Assembly (NCBI GenBank): GCA_905250075.1
Contig: CAJNOP010000012.1
Location: 2,638,529 to 2,702,528 of the forward strand
DNA: 64,000 nucleotides
Origin: Rotaria sp. Silwood1
Taxonomy: Eukaryota > Rotifera > Eurotatoria > Philodinida > Philodinidae
Reading direction: 5' to 3'
This document shows positions 36,948 to 50,800 of this stretch, in pieces (the first letter of the stretch is position 1; each line of letters begins with the position of its first letter). Made by a program: the position numbers and the translations under genes. The notes below the pieces were generated by a model. The model searched no databases, had not been told where the DNA came from, and saw only the letters and a program-made list of their open reading frames with translations.

Positions 36948-39031
36948 ATGAAATTTCGTATTAAATTTCATAATCAAACAAGTTCAATAACATTCGATGA
37001 TACTAATGAAAATTTATCTGTAAATGATTTAAAAAATACAATAAAAAAAAATATTCCATCATTAAGAAAGTCAAACTTTCATTTATCACTTAATGGTAAA
37101 GATTTATTAATTGAAAATCAGACAATGTCACAATCTGATCTTGTTAATGGTGATACAATTTATATATTAAATGAAATAAATAATGATAATTTATCATCAT
37201 TATCAATATCATCTATTGATCAACCATTAACACTTGATGAAGTACGAGATTTACAAACATATCCAAAATTAATATATCATCTTGTGGAATGTTCTCAACC
37301 AGAAACAGATTTTGATTATATAGTTATAGTTATACATGCTTTAATGCTTGAAAGTGGCTTTCAAATGGTAAAAAAAAAATGATTTTTACTAAAAAAAAAA
37401 AAAACTTTGTAATTTAGGATGCAGAAAATAATTATGATTTAAAAATTGCACGAAAATCATCAACATTTTATGTTATTCGTTATCGACATAAATTATGTGA
37501 AAAAGAATGTATTAGATGTTCATTAGCAATTATGAAAACAGATTCATTAGTGACAATTGATGGTAGAATTTTGTTTTTTAAGTTATTTCATTCGTTTACC
37601 TTTTTTTTTCTCCGTCCAATTTAGGTGTTGTTAATTCAATCTCACAAGCTTGTGGAAAACTATCATTTAACATTGGAAATTATTTATATACACAAAAAGA
37701 AGGTATGAAAAGAATTCTATAGAAACAACTTATTTTTGACTGATAAGATAGATGTACATAAAAATAAGTTTTAGAATTATTTTTTAATGAGAGGTATAAA
37801 ATAGTTTAGATTAAATAGGTTAAAGATAATTTGCAAACTAAGAAAATCTCAATGTAATTTGTAATATTGATTATTATTTTTTCTTGTATGTTAGAAAATA
37901 AATAATAGGAATTTTTATTTTAGCAATGGCTTTAAATGCAGTTTTTCCTTATCATAATCTTCTTGATTTATCACGATTATTCAAAGATAATCTAGCAAAT
38001 CGTTTATTATGTAAACTACTAGAAGGTAAAGTATTCCTCTAATTAAAAAAAAAATTATTTTAATTCAAACAAAATATTTCTAGAATCGGGACAGCGTTCG
38101 AGTGCAACATTAATCGGATTACCAAATGAAATAAAAGTAAGTCAAATGATAGTAAGATCCTCTTTTCTTTTCTTTCTGTTTCCATATATCTATAGTTTTA
38201 TTATTTGTCTTATCTTTCCTTTTTTTATGATTTTAGTTGCGTTTAGGAAAGTATCTTTCAATTAAATCTTTACTTGCACTTCAATCAACATGTCGCGATA
38301 TTCATAATACTTTAAATGATAATCTTTTTTGGCATGATTTATGTATACGAGATTTTGATAAAACTGGTATGTGTATAATTCTTATTCATTAATAAATTTA
38401 CCTTAAATAAAATTCTTTATAGCAATAACATCAGTATCGAATATCGCAGAAAATAGCTCAAATGAAAAAAATTGGCATAAATTGTATCAAATAATGTATG
38501 CTCAAAAACAAGCCATATTAAGACATCAAACAAAATATTCTCCATTCTTCCATACGACTTTTGTTCCATTAGCGCCACCACCCGGTCATCCAACACATCG
38601 AGTTCTTTTTCCTGATCCAACAAATGCTGCACCGGCTGCATTTCATCCTTTTCCACCAGCTATATATCGACCTATTCCACCTGGCGTATTTCGTAAGTGA
38701 ATTTATTATTTTTTTTGTTTTAAATTTGCGCTCATTGCTATAACAATTATCCTAGCAAAAAATCACGACTCATTCTTTTTTTTTTCTAAAAATAAAAAAG
38801 GCATTTGTACTGCGAATACACAGCAGGCACAAACAACACAGCATCAGCAAGCACAACATCATATTTATTGTCAACCACTTTTTGGTTTAAAATGGGTCGT
38901 GATTTTTGCAGGTATACGCTTAATTTAAATTCATAAAACAAAAGCAAAATAATATTATCATATAATTTTTATTTCAAGCTGCTACTATGATTCCACTACC
39001 GCCATGTTTTCATCCTGTTTGGCTTGGTTAA
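36948..39031 (+). CDS. FBXO7: F-box only protein 7 (FBXO7): UBL, FP-type domain, F-box, proline-rich tail
   Basis: FBXO7 is the substrate adaptor of an SCF ubiquitin ligase and also binds the proteasome regulator PI31 and acts in mitophagy in vertebrates. The start chosen is ATG at 36948 (MKFRIKFHN), giving an N-terminal ubiquitin-like fold. The next segment, LVECSQPETDFDYIVIVIHALMLESGF, matches the FP-domain start of FBXO7. The F-box is LPNEIKLRLGKYLSIKSLLA followed by LQSTCRDIHN and LFWHDLCIRDF, spliced at about 38137/38237. After NWHKLYQIMYAQKQ comes a proline-rich region (FVPLAPPPGHPTHRVLFPDP, AFHPFPPAIYRPIPPGVF) like the FBXO7 C terminus. The stop is 39029-39031. About ten exons with short introns; phases checked at several junctions. 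The C-terminal tail is Gln/His-rich and shorter than in vertebrates. Confidence 0.88.
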
Positions 39032-41297
39032 GAAAAAAAAAAAATTTTTTTTTTTGTCTACTCTCATTTATCCACGATCGTTAGGTTTTCATATATACAT
39101 ATATACATATATATATTTTGTGTTTTGTCTTCTGTAATGTATATAGACATTATAATGGCGGTCTCTCTAGTGCATCTCACCTAACATAATCGTTTGTTGT
39201 TTTCTTTTCGATGTGTAATAACGGTGTGTCTATTTGTTTGTTGTTATTGAACATTTACTGATTGTTATAACTATAGTGATCTGCAACTCCTTTATGATTC
39301 TTTTTTTTGTATGAAATAAGGCCTCTTTATCTTCTTCAAAATGAAAAGAGAGGTAGTAGGTTATTTGCTTTTTATTCTTGTATCATTGTGAAATAGTAAT
39401 TTTCAAAAAAACTAACAACAACAACCACAATAAGCATAGAACTGAAGATGATCCATCGCGCTTTTTTTTCCTCTTTTTTTCTTTCCTAGCTTGTGTATGA
39501 TCAGTGCATAAAGATTTGTTTAGCTTCCAACATTTCTTTTACGGGTGTTGTGTTTCTATCTATATATCTATCTATCTATCTATCTACATATTATACTAAA
39601 ACGTTGATTTATTCGTTTGTTTTGCACACATTCACTCTTTATGATACTTGTATTAACGTATGCTTAGATAGGAATACATTAAAAAAAACAAATTATGGTT
39701 TTTTTTTTTGTTTGGTTTTCGTTTTTTTGTAGACGTGCGTGCTATATATTTCTTTTATACGTACATTACATTCAAGCAGACATTTAAAATATTTGAAAAA
39801 AAAACCAAACTGTACGTTTGATGTATATCCGTTCGTTTTGTTTGTTTTTTTTTGGCGTGATATCATCTATCATTTAACAAAATATATCTAGCATTATTTG
39901 ATCGGATATGATCTATCCATATTTGGTTTAATTTATATTTATTTCTTTTGCTATTTTATTTTATCAAGATTTTTTTTGCATCGTTAATATTTTCAATGAA
40001 AACAAATAAGATTGAATTGTTGTTTGTCCCAAATTTTAAGTAGGGAAGAAATTATGAATTCAATTATATGCAATCTTTAATCTATTTTGAAACGAGACTT
40101 GATTAAATAAAAAATATTTACTGCTTATTGATTTTCATCGCTAATTATATATTTTCATAAAAAAATTTTTCGTGCTACTTGAGTATGAAAAGTTTAGATG
40201 CATTTTTTCCGACTGGTTTTGAAACGTTTATATCCTAGATGGACAGTGAAAATCTTTACAAAGTTAAATTGTTATAACAGTGGTAAGAGTTAGAGGGAAA
40301 TGTGTATTTCTTCACTCTAGGCTATTTTTCTCAGTTGACAGCACCCAAAATCAGTCGTTACGACTTCTAATTTGATTTAAAAACACGTTTTGTGACTATA
40401 ATCGTCCACAGTTTCCAAAATTCGAGATCCACCACTGTATGATAAGCGAAAAGTTCGAATGATATTCAATGAAACTTTTCAAGCGATAAAAAATTGAGTT
40501 AATAAGGCGTTTTTTTCAATCATAGTTAACAACGTTGATATGCAAACTTTAGCAAAATCAATAATAACTTTGTTTTTTTGTTGTTCTAGTTCCTGAATAT
40601 ATACATCGAAATGAATAAATAATCGATATATTATTTAAAAACTTTAATATTTCATTTTATTTCCTATTTTTTCGATTACGATTTATATCAATATATTTCA
40701 GATTATGAATATAAATTATCTTCTATGCATGATTATACACGAATATAACTAGGATTACCATGGATAAATCTTGTATCAACACTTGAAATCATTGGCTTCA
40801 AGTTGATGACATTGTTTTTTTAATCTCAATTTTCAATATATCAAAGGTATTAAATCTTAAAGATATCGAATATGAAAAGAACGTACTTTTCTTTCTCTTT
40901 TAGATCAAATGATTTACAGTAAACGAAATGCTGTCAAGTGATCATTTAGAGAAAAAAATACAAAATGACTATCATATCATGTTCCTTTCATTAAAAACAA
41001 TTCAAATATTCTTTTTTTTTCTTTTACTATTGTAAGAAAATAACAACAAGTAGATATTTTATTTTTTTTGGCTTTGTTTCTTTTTTATGGAACGTTTTAC
41101 CAGTAAATAGGAAGATAAAGAAGAAGAACAAAAAAAAATGTAAGAATAGGAATACAGGAACCAGAATAATAACAGAGGCAGTAAGCAGAAAAACTAAAAA
41201 CAACAACAATGACAAACGAGAGTTTCTTGATTTAATGTTTTTTTTTCTATTTGATTCGATAGGTTATGTTTTCAATATACAAAAAGGTCGTTCGAAT
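39032..41297. other. Convergent intergenic region FBXO7 / HNRNPK with microsatellites
   Basis: Contains the 3' UTRs of both convergent genes, an AT/AC-type run at 39094-39118, a TATC tetranucleotide run at about 39556-39586 and many T tracts. The stretch 40180-40520 is less AT-rich and may be repeat-derived. No gene recognised. Confidence 0.5.
39556..39586. repeat. (TATC)n microsatellite
   Basis: About seven tandem TATC units with one TATA interruption. Confidence 0.8.
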
Positions 41298-42593
41298 TTA
41301 ATTTCCATTCCATAGACCCGATTCTTTAACAGCCATTTGTAGAAAATATTGTGCTTGACTTATTTGAGTCGGTGTACCTTGTATTGTTATTATTCGATCA
41401 TTTGAACCTGGTGCTGGATCATCAATACGAATTATAGCTCCAGATGTTTGACGTATTTGTGCAATTTTTGTACCACGATGTCCTATAATACAACTAGCTA
41501 AATGATTTGGAATAGTAACTTGATTTGTTTGAGTTTGAGATACATTATAATTGGAATCATTTCCAGTTATTAATGGGCGAGGTACAGGTGGTGGGGGTGG
41601 TCCTTGATTATAACTGTCATTTGGACCAGATGGATAATTATTATTATTATTCTGATTATATGGTGGACCTTGAAAACCACCTTGATCACGAGGACCACGA
41701 TATCCTGTTTGTGGTGGACCATTACCACTTTGTTGATTCATCATCATACCATGTTGCACATCGGAAAAGCCACCTTAATAAGAACAAAAAAAAAATTTTC
41801 ATTTTGAAGCTTTTTATTGTTGTTCTTTTAAACAAACCATATTCAGACGAAAGACTTTCATCAAAATTAAATGGATCATAAAAACACATTTGTCCACGTG
41901 GTGGTGTTTGTTCAAGTATACTAAAAACTTCACGTAGACAACGTTCAATATCATCAGCACGACCACGTAGTGCAACAACACGTTCAGTTGAAAATGGTAA
42001 ACATTGAACAAATACTTTCATACCAACATTATATTTGGATCGAAGTTCACGTACACGTTCACCTCCTTTGCCTAAAAGAAATCAAAATCAACAAAAAAAA
42101 AACTTGTTGTTTTTGTTTCTAATTTACCAATCACTGCTCCTGCTTGACTTTGGTGTGTAAGCAAACGTATTTCACTTTGATCATTTTGTACCCGTTGATT
42201 ATCTCTCATTGTCGGTAATATATCAATAATAGCTGCTAAACATGAATCGTAATCACCTTGAATTGTTAAAACACGTTCTGGTCCCTAAAAAAGATTATGT
42301 TTAGTCAAAAATAATAAAAGAATGATGAAAAACTCTAATCAACATACATTACAATCGGGAACTTGTATAATAACTTTATGTTTCTGCCGAAGTGATTGAA
42401 TATTTGAACCTTTTTTACCAATAATAGCTCCAGCATCACGACTACATACCAAAAAACGTACTTCAAGTCGTCCATGATTATTTGCATTACCACCACGATT
42501 TGTTCCATTGCTTGAATTATTTATATCATTATTATTATTATTGTTTTGTTGACCATTGTCCTCGTTACCCATATTGGAATTATGTTCACTCAT
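41298..42593 (-). CDS. HNRNPK: Heterogeneous nuclear ribonucleoprotein K (three KH domains)
   Basis: hnRNP K binds C-rich RNA and DNA and acts in transcription, splicing and translation. Start ATG at 42593-42591 ([16 protein letters not shown]), with an Asn-rich N terminus. KH1: [19 protein letters not shown] with GxxG loop GKKG; KH2: [18 protein letters not shown] across an intron, loop GKGG; KH3: [18 protein letters not shown], loop GHRG, then [11 protein letters not shown] and [14 protein letters not shown], very close to vertebrate HNRNPK KH3. Between KH2 and KH3 lies a Gly/Asn/Pro-rich linker with [13 protein letters not shown] and [10 protein letters not shown], where the vertebrate protein has RGG and SH3-binding motifs. 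Four exons; stop at 41300-41298. The C terminus ends shortly after KH3 as in vertebrates. PCBP proteins share three KH domains, but the linker and KH3 favour HNRNPK. Confidence 0.92.
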
Positions 42594-45500
42594 ATTTCAA
42601 TTACAGAAAGGGAAAATGGATAACTGAAGATAAATGTTCAACTAACTGACTGACCTGTAAATATATATTATATATAGACTAGACACAATTAAACAAAGAA
42701 ATTCAATTGAAAGAATGATTAGATGGATAGAGCAATAGGATCTAGAACAAACGATGGACACAGAATGTCATTCAATGAGTAACAACTGGCCATTTGAATA
42801 TATTAAATGCATTTATGCATTTTAGATTTTGTTCGTTTTTATTGTACTGCATTAGGATTGATCAATACTAGAGTGGTAAAATTTTTATTGGTTATTTTAG
42901 TATCGAATAAAATGAAATCTTTTTCTCTCCTTCCTTTTTTTGTTGTTGTTTTATGTGTATGAATCATTTGCACTAATGTTGAACTTGAAATCTATTAATG
43001 CACTTAGGATAAAACTTATTTTGAAAAAGCTAGTATTAATAGTGTATAAAATCTATCACTGATATAGACAATTTATGATAATTAATTCTTTTGATCAACT
43101 CAAATTTGGCAGTTAATTTTAATGAAAACTCATATTTGCTAATCTGTTGTGTATACTTTTGTTAAAATATCATTGTAACTTAGCACCATCTTTTGAGTGA
43201 ATCTCATCTTTATTAAAATTAAAATATATAATTGAATATATTATCTGATTTAATATATTTCGATGAGAATTATTGTGTCTAATATGTCTATGAAATCTCG
43301 ATAATACTTTACTAGGTGTATTCAATATTGATTTTCATTACGTGCGATGCTTTACATCACCAAGTCATGATAAATTTCATGGACAAGTTGAAAGTTACAA
43401 AAAAATTATGTTACATAATTCCTACCATATAAAATTTATCCAAGATAAACATTTCATTATCTGCCATGTTGTCATGAGTCATACAGTAATTTTACTCAAA
43501 TAAAAATGACATAAGCATTTAAACGATCATGAATATAGTTTTACTTTCATTGAATGTTCAATCACATCTTTATCTGATTGATTTTTAAATACTCTCGAGT
43601 ATGATGAGTGTCGCTACCAGAAAGAAATGATCAGATAATATTGTTCATACAAAAGTTAAGGGTATTCCCGTCTTTTTTTTAACAAGTTCTGGTTCTCGAC
43701 AAAGGTGCAATCAATAAGCGTAAAACTGTTCAATGAAAGAAATTTCAAAGAGGGTTTTATAGCAAAAAGCCTAGTTTTCTATGGAGCCACATCCTTGTGT
43801 ATAATGACGTCCATCAAATTTTGTCCGATTGACCTAAACATTTTTTGTTTGGAAAGATCTAAGACTATGTTTCAAAGGTAGTTTTGAACTTTCTCAAAAA
43901 TTTTACTTTCTGCTTCTTAATGAGAAAAATAAATAAAAGTTCAAAGCTAAAATCAGGAATTCGGCTCTTAGAATTCTGTAAATCAAGATACAAATGTCGA
44001 CAATGACAGCAGCTGATTCTACTTCTAGAGAATATGTCCAAATATCTATGGTAAAAATGTCAGTCAGATCGAAATCAGGTCAGAAGAGTCTTACTTGCAG
44101 AATCTATCATTACCATAATATAAACTAATTTTATTACTCGTATATAATGTTCATTGGTAACTGATTGTCGAAAAAAATAACGAACTTTAGTTAATAAAAA
44201 GTATACATGTTTATCACAAAGACTATATAAAAAAAGAAACTGAAGTCTTGTTGAAGATTGTCTTTGAGTTATTGATATTGACATTTTATTTAGTCAATTG
44301 TATTATCATTAAGATATCGAATACTTCTGAGAGAATTCAAAAAAATTTAGAGAAGAATCATTTCAATTAATTTATGTTATTCCGTTCAGATTTATAGCCA
44401 TTTTATTGTCATTCGAATCTATGACATGGTTTATATCAACAAATCGTAGGATCATATTTTGATCTGAAAGTTTTGCCCAACTTATAACTAGAATGTTCTG
44501 AGTAACTCAGCTCAAAAAAAATGTTTTCTTTACAATTCATTGAATTCCAAAAAACGTAAGATTCTAAAATATTTTATGAAATATGAGTGATGTGTTTTGA
44601 ACTTCAATATCTTGTAAAGGAAACATCCTTTTAAGCTGAAATTTTTTAAGTATTATATTGATCAACAGGTCTACCTGTATGGAAAAATTCTAATGGAATA
44701 TTACTGCCTTAAGTTTCACCATAATTCGTAGTTTTATATCGTTTTATAGCGTTGCTATCTTTAACTTGAGTTGTCATACTCTAGAATTCCAATTAAACGG
44801 TTCTAACTCGATAAAATACAGCTAAGAGGATTTATACGTTGATAGTTAATTCACCTTTACCAAAGTCCACCTTATATACAGAAACCAAATTTAAAAACAA
44901 TCAATGATGCGGAGCGATTTTATTGTGAATAGAGATGTGTGTGACCAAGTTTTTTTTTTTTTATCTCAGTTCCGATCTTATTTATTTAGTCGACGACTAG
45001 CACTATTTTGGATCATCTCTCTTGAATTCTACTCTTATTGATATGATTTATACAAATATTTGCTTAAAACCATAGAATATCTAAACTAATATAAGTTTTA
45101 GTTTCGGTTGAGAGTCTTTTTTTAGCCATTGCCGTGTCTGGTTCCGCGCATCTCTACTCGCTATTTCAAGACTATCATCTTTTTAGTTTCTTAATAAAAC
45201 TCAGTTATATACGAACGTGCAGCAATTATATGGAAAGACTGTATCTTCAATTGTTAGACAACGATTTTATGAGCTCATTCAGGCTAATTTTAGCCACTTT
45301 AGATTGATCAGAATCCACTTAATCTAGTTTAATTAATACATTGCAATACCATAAATTAATTGTACGATACAAGATATATGATGCGTGAGTACATACTTAA
45401 AAACTTTAACGAAATAAAACTGATCCAAGTTTCTTTGGTTGTCCACATCGTTTTAATACATTTTGAAATTTGGATAGATGATATATAACATAATAATTAA

Positions 45501-46861
45501 AATAAATCATAAGACCAATCCATTGTTAACAAACATCAGTTTTTAAATTTGTGTTATATGAACATAACGTAGATATTGTAACGAGTCAAGCATTAAATAG
45601 GGTTTAGATCTTCTACTGAATCCAATTACATCCTTCTTCCTTAATTGAACTAGGATTGAACCAATTTGACCGAGTGTAAAAAAATTTTTGTCTTCCATTG
45701 TTTCGTTGAATGCAATTGAAACCTTGTACTCTGTTAATTAAAATCCCGTTTATTATCACTTTGATTTCCATGACATCATTCTTTTTCTCCATGTCGGTAT
45801 CATTATATTCGACTACTCAAATAGTTCTATATAGAAAAACAAATGGCACGATTGTTATATCAATCTAATCAATCGATGAAATCTCATCTTGCATATGCAC
45901 TCCTCCCATTCTCTCAGTTACAGTTATATCTATTTCTTCGTTTTGTAACGGTAGTTTATATATATATATGATATCATCAAATGAATAACAACAATTAAAA
46001 CATTTCATAATTTTATATATAAATATTTCGAATTCTAATGTAAATAAATTCATCTTCTTACATTTCAATGTTTCAGGTGAAACGAACAAAAGAATGTATA
46101 TGACATTTCCCATTGTTTTCTGTTTTTTTTTTTCGTCTTTCTGCAATTTAATAAAGGACGTTCCCTTTATCCCAGATGGTTAACACGAGTAAAAGCAAGA
46201 ACAACAACAACATAGAAAAAGTCGGCCGCAATCGATTCGATTAGCAAGAAAGCTTTGACATTTGACGTTCATCATCTGTTGTTTCAATCAACGAAGATCA
46301 TAGATACCTAAAAAAGCATCATCTATTGCGCCTCATTTTCACCTCGGACAGAAGAAGAGAAAAACGACAAAATTACTTTCTCTGTTCTTGTTCCACATCA
46401 TTGATAAACAGAAGAAATCCATTGAGATTAAACAAATAACATTTGATTTTTACTCGAGCACTTGCTTTTTCTTATTCTCGTTGATATTATTGTATATACA
46501 AACGACATTGATAAAACAAATATATATATATATATATATATATGATGATTATTCCGTTATGTGTCTCCATAAAGTGCTGCTCTTCGAGAATAAATAACAG
46601 GGATGTAAATAATACAAACGACTTTTTCGTCCATCTGGACACCATTGGACTCGTGTGCATATAGTTAATTAGGGCAAGAAAAAAAAACTCCGATGACGAC
46701 TCACTAAGTTCAATAAGCCGGAAATGTAAACAATACGAAGAAGACGACGACGATATAAATGCCGTAGGAAGGAATTTGTTTTGTCGTCCTTTTTCCTTTA
46801 GCAATCATTTATGTTTATTTATACAGCAACAAAAAAAAAAAAGAAAAAGAGAAAAAAAAAT
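42594..46861. other. Large gene-free region (4.3 kb) between HNRNPK and MEOX
   Basis: No convincing gene. The first 300 bp probably contain the HNRNPK promoter. A 70-codon ORF at 44075-44284 (-) has no recognised domain. A (TA)n microsatellite runs at about 46519-46543. Sequence near 44450-44540 vaguely resembles the arm of the 11363-12047 element and the stretch 49620-49740, suggesting more decayed repeats. Confidence 0.45.
46519..46543. repeat. (TA)n microsatellite
   Basis: Uninterrupted TA dinucleotides, about 12 units, about 320 bp beyond the 3' end of MEOX. Confidence 0.8.
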
Positions 46862-47878
46862 CTAGTGGCTAGCAATGCTTTCGTCATCTTCGGAATCTCC
46901 ATCTTGTTCTTCATTCGATGCATGATAACATGTTTTTTGATTAACTTTATCAATTTTAGCCAAAACAGCACCACGAACACGTTTAAATTTCATACGACGA
47001 TTTTGAAACCATACCTTAAAAAAATCATATTTTTCTTGTTGTGAAAAAAAAACACAAGTAAAACAAAATTTTAAAATTAATTTACCTTAACTTGTCGTTC
47101 TGTTAAACTAAGTGCAACAGCTATTTCATAACGACGTAAACGTGTTAAATAATTATGTTTTAAAAATTCACGTTCTAATTCACGTATTTGATTTTTTGTA
47201 AACGCTGTACGTTCTTTACGTGGTTTTGTATTAACAGGAACTGATTGAGCTGGACTAACACCATTATTAATTGATGATGATTCATTTGATGATGAAGCTA
47301 AAATAGAAATAATTTTTTTGTTTATATTTTAATAAACAAAAAAAAAAAGAATACGAACCACCCGATGATGATGCTTTTGGACTTAAACCTATTGTTGATG
47401 ATAAATCATTTAAATTTTGACTTTTATTATTATTATTATTATTTGTTTGTTTAAAATTATTTGGAGAAATAATTTGTGATGATGTTGTACCAATTGAAGG
47501 ATTTTCTGTAAATAAATGATGATGATGATGATTATGAGCTTGATCGCAATTAAAATTAAAATTAAAATAAGCTGCTACAGTAGCTTTAGTTGATGCTGAT
47601 GAATTTGATTTATAATCAAGATCATTTGAATTCGGTTGTTGAGAATTATATGTCATATATGAAGGATGTGTATGATAATCAAATGTTGGATCATATTTAG
47701 ATGATGATCCTGGAACTGAATGTGATGTTGTTGGAAACCAACAATCAGTTTGATTTGTATATGCACTTGTAGGATGATAAGGACGCATTGAATATGTCGA
47801 TTGAAAACGATGATAATCCATAGGTGAATAATGTTGAATATGTGATGACAGTGCATGTAAACGTTGTTGTTCTTCCAT
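46862..47878 (-). CDS. MEOX: Mesenchyme homeobox (MEOX/Mox) transcription factor
   Basis: Three exons (47878-47359, 47297-47086, 47014-46862) join in phase to 294 residues. The homeodomain is Antennapedia-class and preceded by [19 protein letters not shown], the Meox signature; it continues [20 protein letters not shown] and ends [17 protein letters not shown], with Gln50. An intron splits the homeodomain between residues 46 and 47, a recurrent homeobox intron position. The residue after the recognition helix is KF where vertebrate Meox has KW. Upstream there is a His-rich run (HNHHHHH) like vertebrate MEOX, Asn runs and Tyr/Pro-rich sequence; the acidic C terminus ([16 protein letters not shown]) also matches. 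The start ATG at 47878 is the first in the open frame. Meox genes act in mesoderm and muscle patterning. The gene is flanked by the largest gene-free gaps of the window, fitting a developmental regulator with distant control elements. Confidence 0.92.
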
Positions 47879-50800
47879 GCCTTTCGGTTCTTTCTTTTGT
47901 TTTTTTTCTTTTGTCGTTTGATTCTCACCTGATTTAAAACTATTAATCAATAGATAATGTTAACTATTTTAGCAGAAATATATGTATGAAAAAAAAAATA
48001 ATTAGCAAAAGTCGATCGAAAGAATAGTAGAAAGAAGAAATTTAGTTTCTCTTTTCATCATTTGTTATACAGAGAGAGAGAGAGAGAAAGCAGAAGAAAA
48101 TATATCATTCTCGATATCTAAATCGATTTTTTCTATTGGTTTATCTATATATGATTAAACCAATCAATGATTTTTCTTTCATTAAAAGAGATATAACACG
48201 TCCACACAGCATGAAACTTTTAAGATCAAGCCACTTGAAAACTTATTGAAATATTTTCTTGTTTAAAAATGAGCAAAAATCATGTATGCTTGAGAAGAAG
48301 GATATGTATTGTTGTTCTTTTATCTTTTTATTTAATGACAAAATCGATCAAAACAAAATGATATCATACTGTACATAATCTCAACATATAATCTTTGTAT
48401 CCATATTTATAAGGTCACAAATAAAAAAAACAACAATAATAACTTAACAGAATAGGACTTTTTAATAAAGAATTGTGGTCTCTTTTTTTTATTTCAATGA
48501 TAATAAATAGAAAATTAATGGAAACTTCAGCTCATTAGATTTGATTATATAATAATACATGTTTTGTTACTCTTCCTTGAAAAGAAAATATTCTCGAGTA
48601 TTTAACCAGACTGGCCAGATGTTTAAATGATTACATAAAAAACTCATCAACACATCCTAATATAGATTTTCCTTTTTTTACAAAAAAACATAATAACGAT
48701 CATTTGATTCCTACCTGCAAATAGTACAGGAGAATTATTCGTACAATGAATGCATATATTTGTTATCTAAAAAAAGACACAATAGAAATTCTAATTTATT
48801 TTTCTCAAAAAAATGATGTTATATTCTACATATACCAATATTGTTCTTTTAATTGTAGATATATGTCACTCTGATTAAATAGCATTAACTATCGAATATT
48901 ATCTATCATCAAAATATCACATAGTAACAGAATGATAATCTGAGAGATTATATGCATAATGATGGTAGAAAAAAAACAACATAAACTGATACATACGGCC
49001 TTGTTTAACGACCAGCGAGATTCAGATTCATAAAAACTTAGATCAGTAGCTCCTTACTGGCTTGATCTCGTTTATATAAGTATAACTAAAATTATTTCAT
49101 AAAACTGAAGATTTTGGTGTGATGATTTTTGTTTATCAATTAAATGTTCGAATTTCTTTTGTTTTTTGTTAACATAATGCTCTTTTCAACTAGATAAAAA
49201 ATTTTAATTTATTAAGCAAAGACTAATGAAAAAGTGAACAACAAGAAATAAATTTATGGTGGCTTTTATTTTCTGAAAATAGCTGATAAATAGCTTAAGC
49301 TTTGATTCTTTACTTGTTCATGTATGTAGAGAGTGATAGATATTGATGGAAAAAACTACAGTCTCGGTCTACAAAAAATGTGGCCTTGCAGCTCCCGAAT
49401 TTATTGATTTTTTTTTCGCTCGTCTACAATGATGGTCTAATATACTGAATGATATGAGAGTAGATTCTTTACAAATCATGAGAGAAGTTCTTCCAATGAT
49501 AAATTAGTTTTATATTGGGACAATAACCAATTGATAGAAGGAAACAAGTTTCAAGATCTTTTGATAACGACTCTTTAAGATATGAATCTTTGAAAATATA
49601 GACACATTGCTATGGTTATTATTTAAAAAACGAATATTTTGAAAAACTCATAACTTGAAAAGAATTTGTTGAAGAGTTGTAAAATTAATTCTACAAGCTA
49701 GTCTGATCGGAATCTGTATGAAGACAAAACCTCAGATCTAAATTCAAAAACATGATTTTGCTGAGAAACTCAATTCAATGTAGTTTCAACTGAAAAACGA
49801 TTTATTACTTAGAGATCTTTCCTCGTTAACTATCGATTTGTTCTTGAATTGTGCTTGATGCTATTAGTTATGAACTATGATGTATTTTTCTGAAAGAACC
49901 TATTCTACGCTTCTATACATAGACGATGGTTGATAATTAGAACTAGGATAAAAAAATACAATAGCTCATTTTCGATTTATATCAAATTGGCATATTTTTT
50001 GGTCAGTTGTAGCTTAAAGTAAGTTTTCAAAGAAGGAACACTGGTTCGTATAAGGAAGTTGATGTCCAGAGGATTGCAACTATGCATATTACTTATGAAA
50101 ACAGGAAATTCAGCATTTAAAATGACTAGTTTTAAAAACTTGCTCCACATGCGTTAGTATAATTCGTTTTGATTGCTCCTTCTTATTCTCTTAGATAACA
50201 ACTGAAAATTATCTATGAAGCGCTTTGTATACATTTTTCTTACCTGACAATAGGTCACTTTTTTTTTACTGAAGCCAAAAAGATAAGTTGACAATAGTAT
50301 TTGTTTACGTTATCCATATATAAACTGTTACCACTAATAAAAGAATCAGCCCGGGTATGGGTGAATTGCAGCGAAGATATTTCATTTTTTTCCCGTAGTA
50401 CTGTTGATGGCTTACTCTTTGTATATAAATCAATCGAATATTTATCTTTATATAGTTGCAAACACATCTGTCATGACTTATGTTTGTCGATATTGTTCTT
50501 TTGAATTTTTAAAAAGTAAATGTCTTCACCTCTTGATTCGTCAAATAAGATATGTTTCTTTATAAAGTATTCCTTTTTTTCTCAAAATCTAGAAGTGTTC
50601 TTCAGTAAAAACTTGGATCCACTAGGTGATTCCTTTCAAAAGACGAAGTAAAAGACAGGTTAGAAGAACTTTTCTGCTAATCGATTTTTTTGTAATTATT
50701 TATGAAGCTTATTAATGTGTTTTGTGTACATGTTCATATCTATATTTAATATAGAAAATGATGATTAAGTATAATGCGTTTTTTTAATTAAACATGTTTC

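Noticed and set aside
44075..44284. 70-codon minus-strand ORF
   Set aside because: No domain or splice partner recognised; length is within chance expectation.
45865..46146. 93-codon minus-strand ORF
   Set aside because: Low-complexity Lys-rich start, no domain, no neighbour exons.
47653..47928. His/Ile-rich ORF overlapping MEOX exon 1
   Set aside because: Out-of-frame shadow of the MEOX coding exon.
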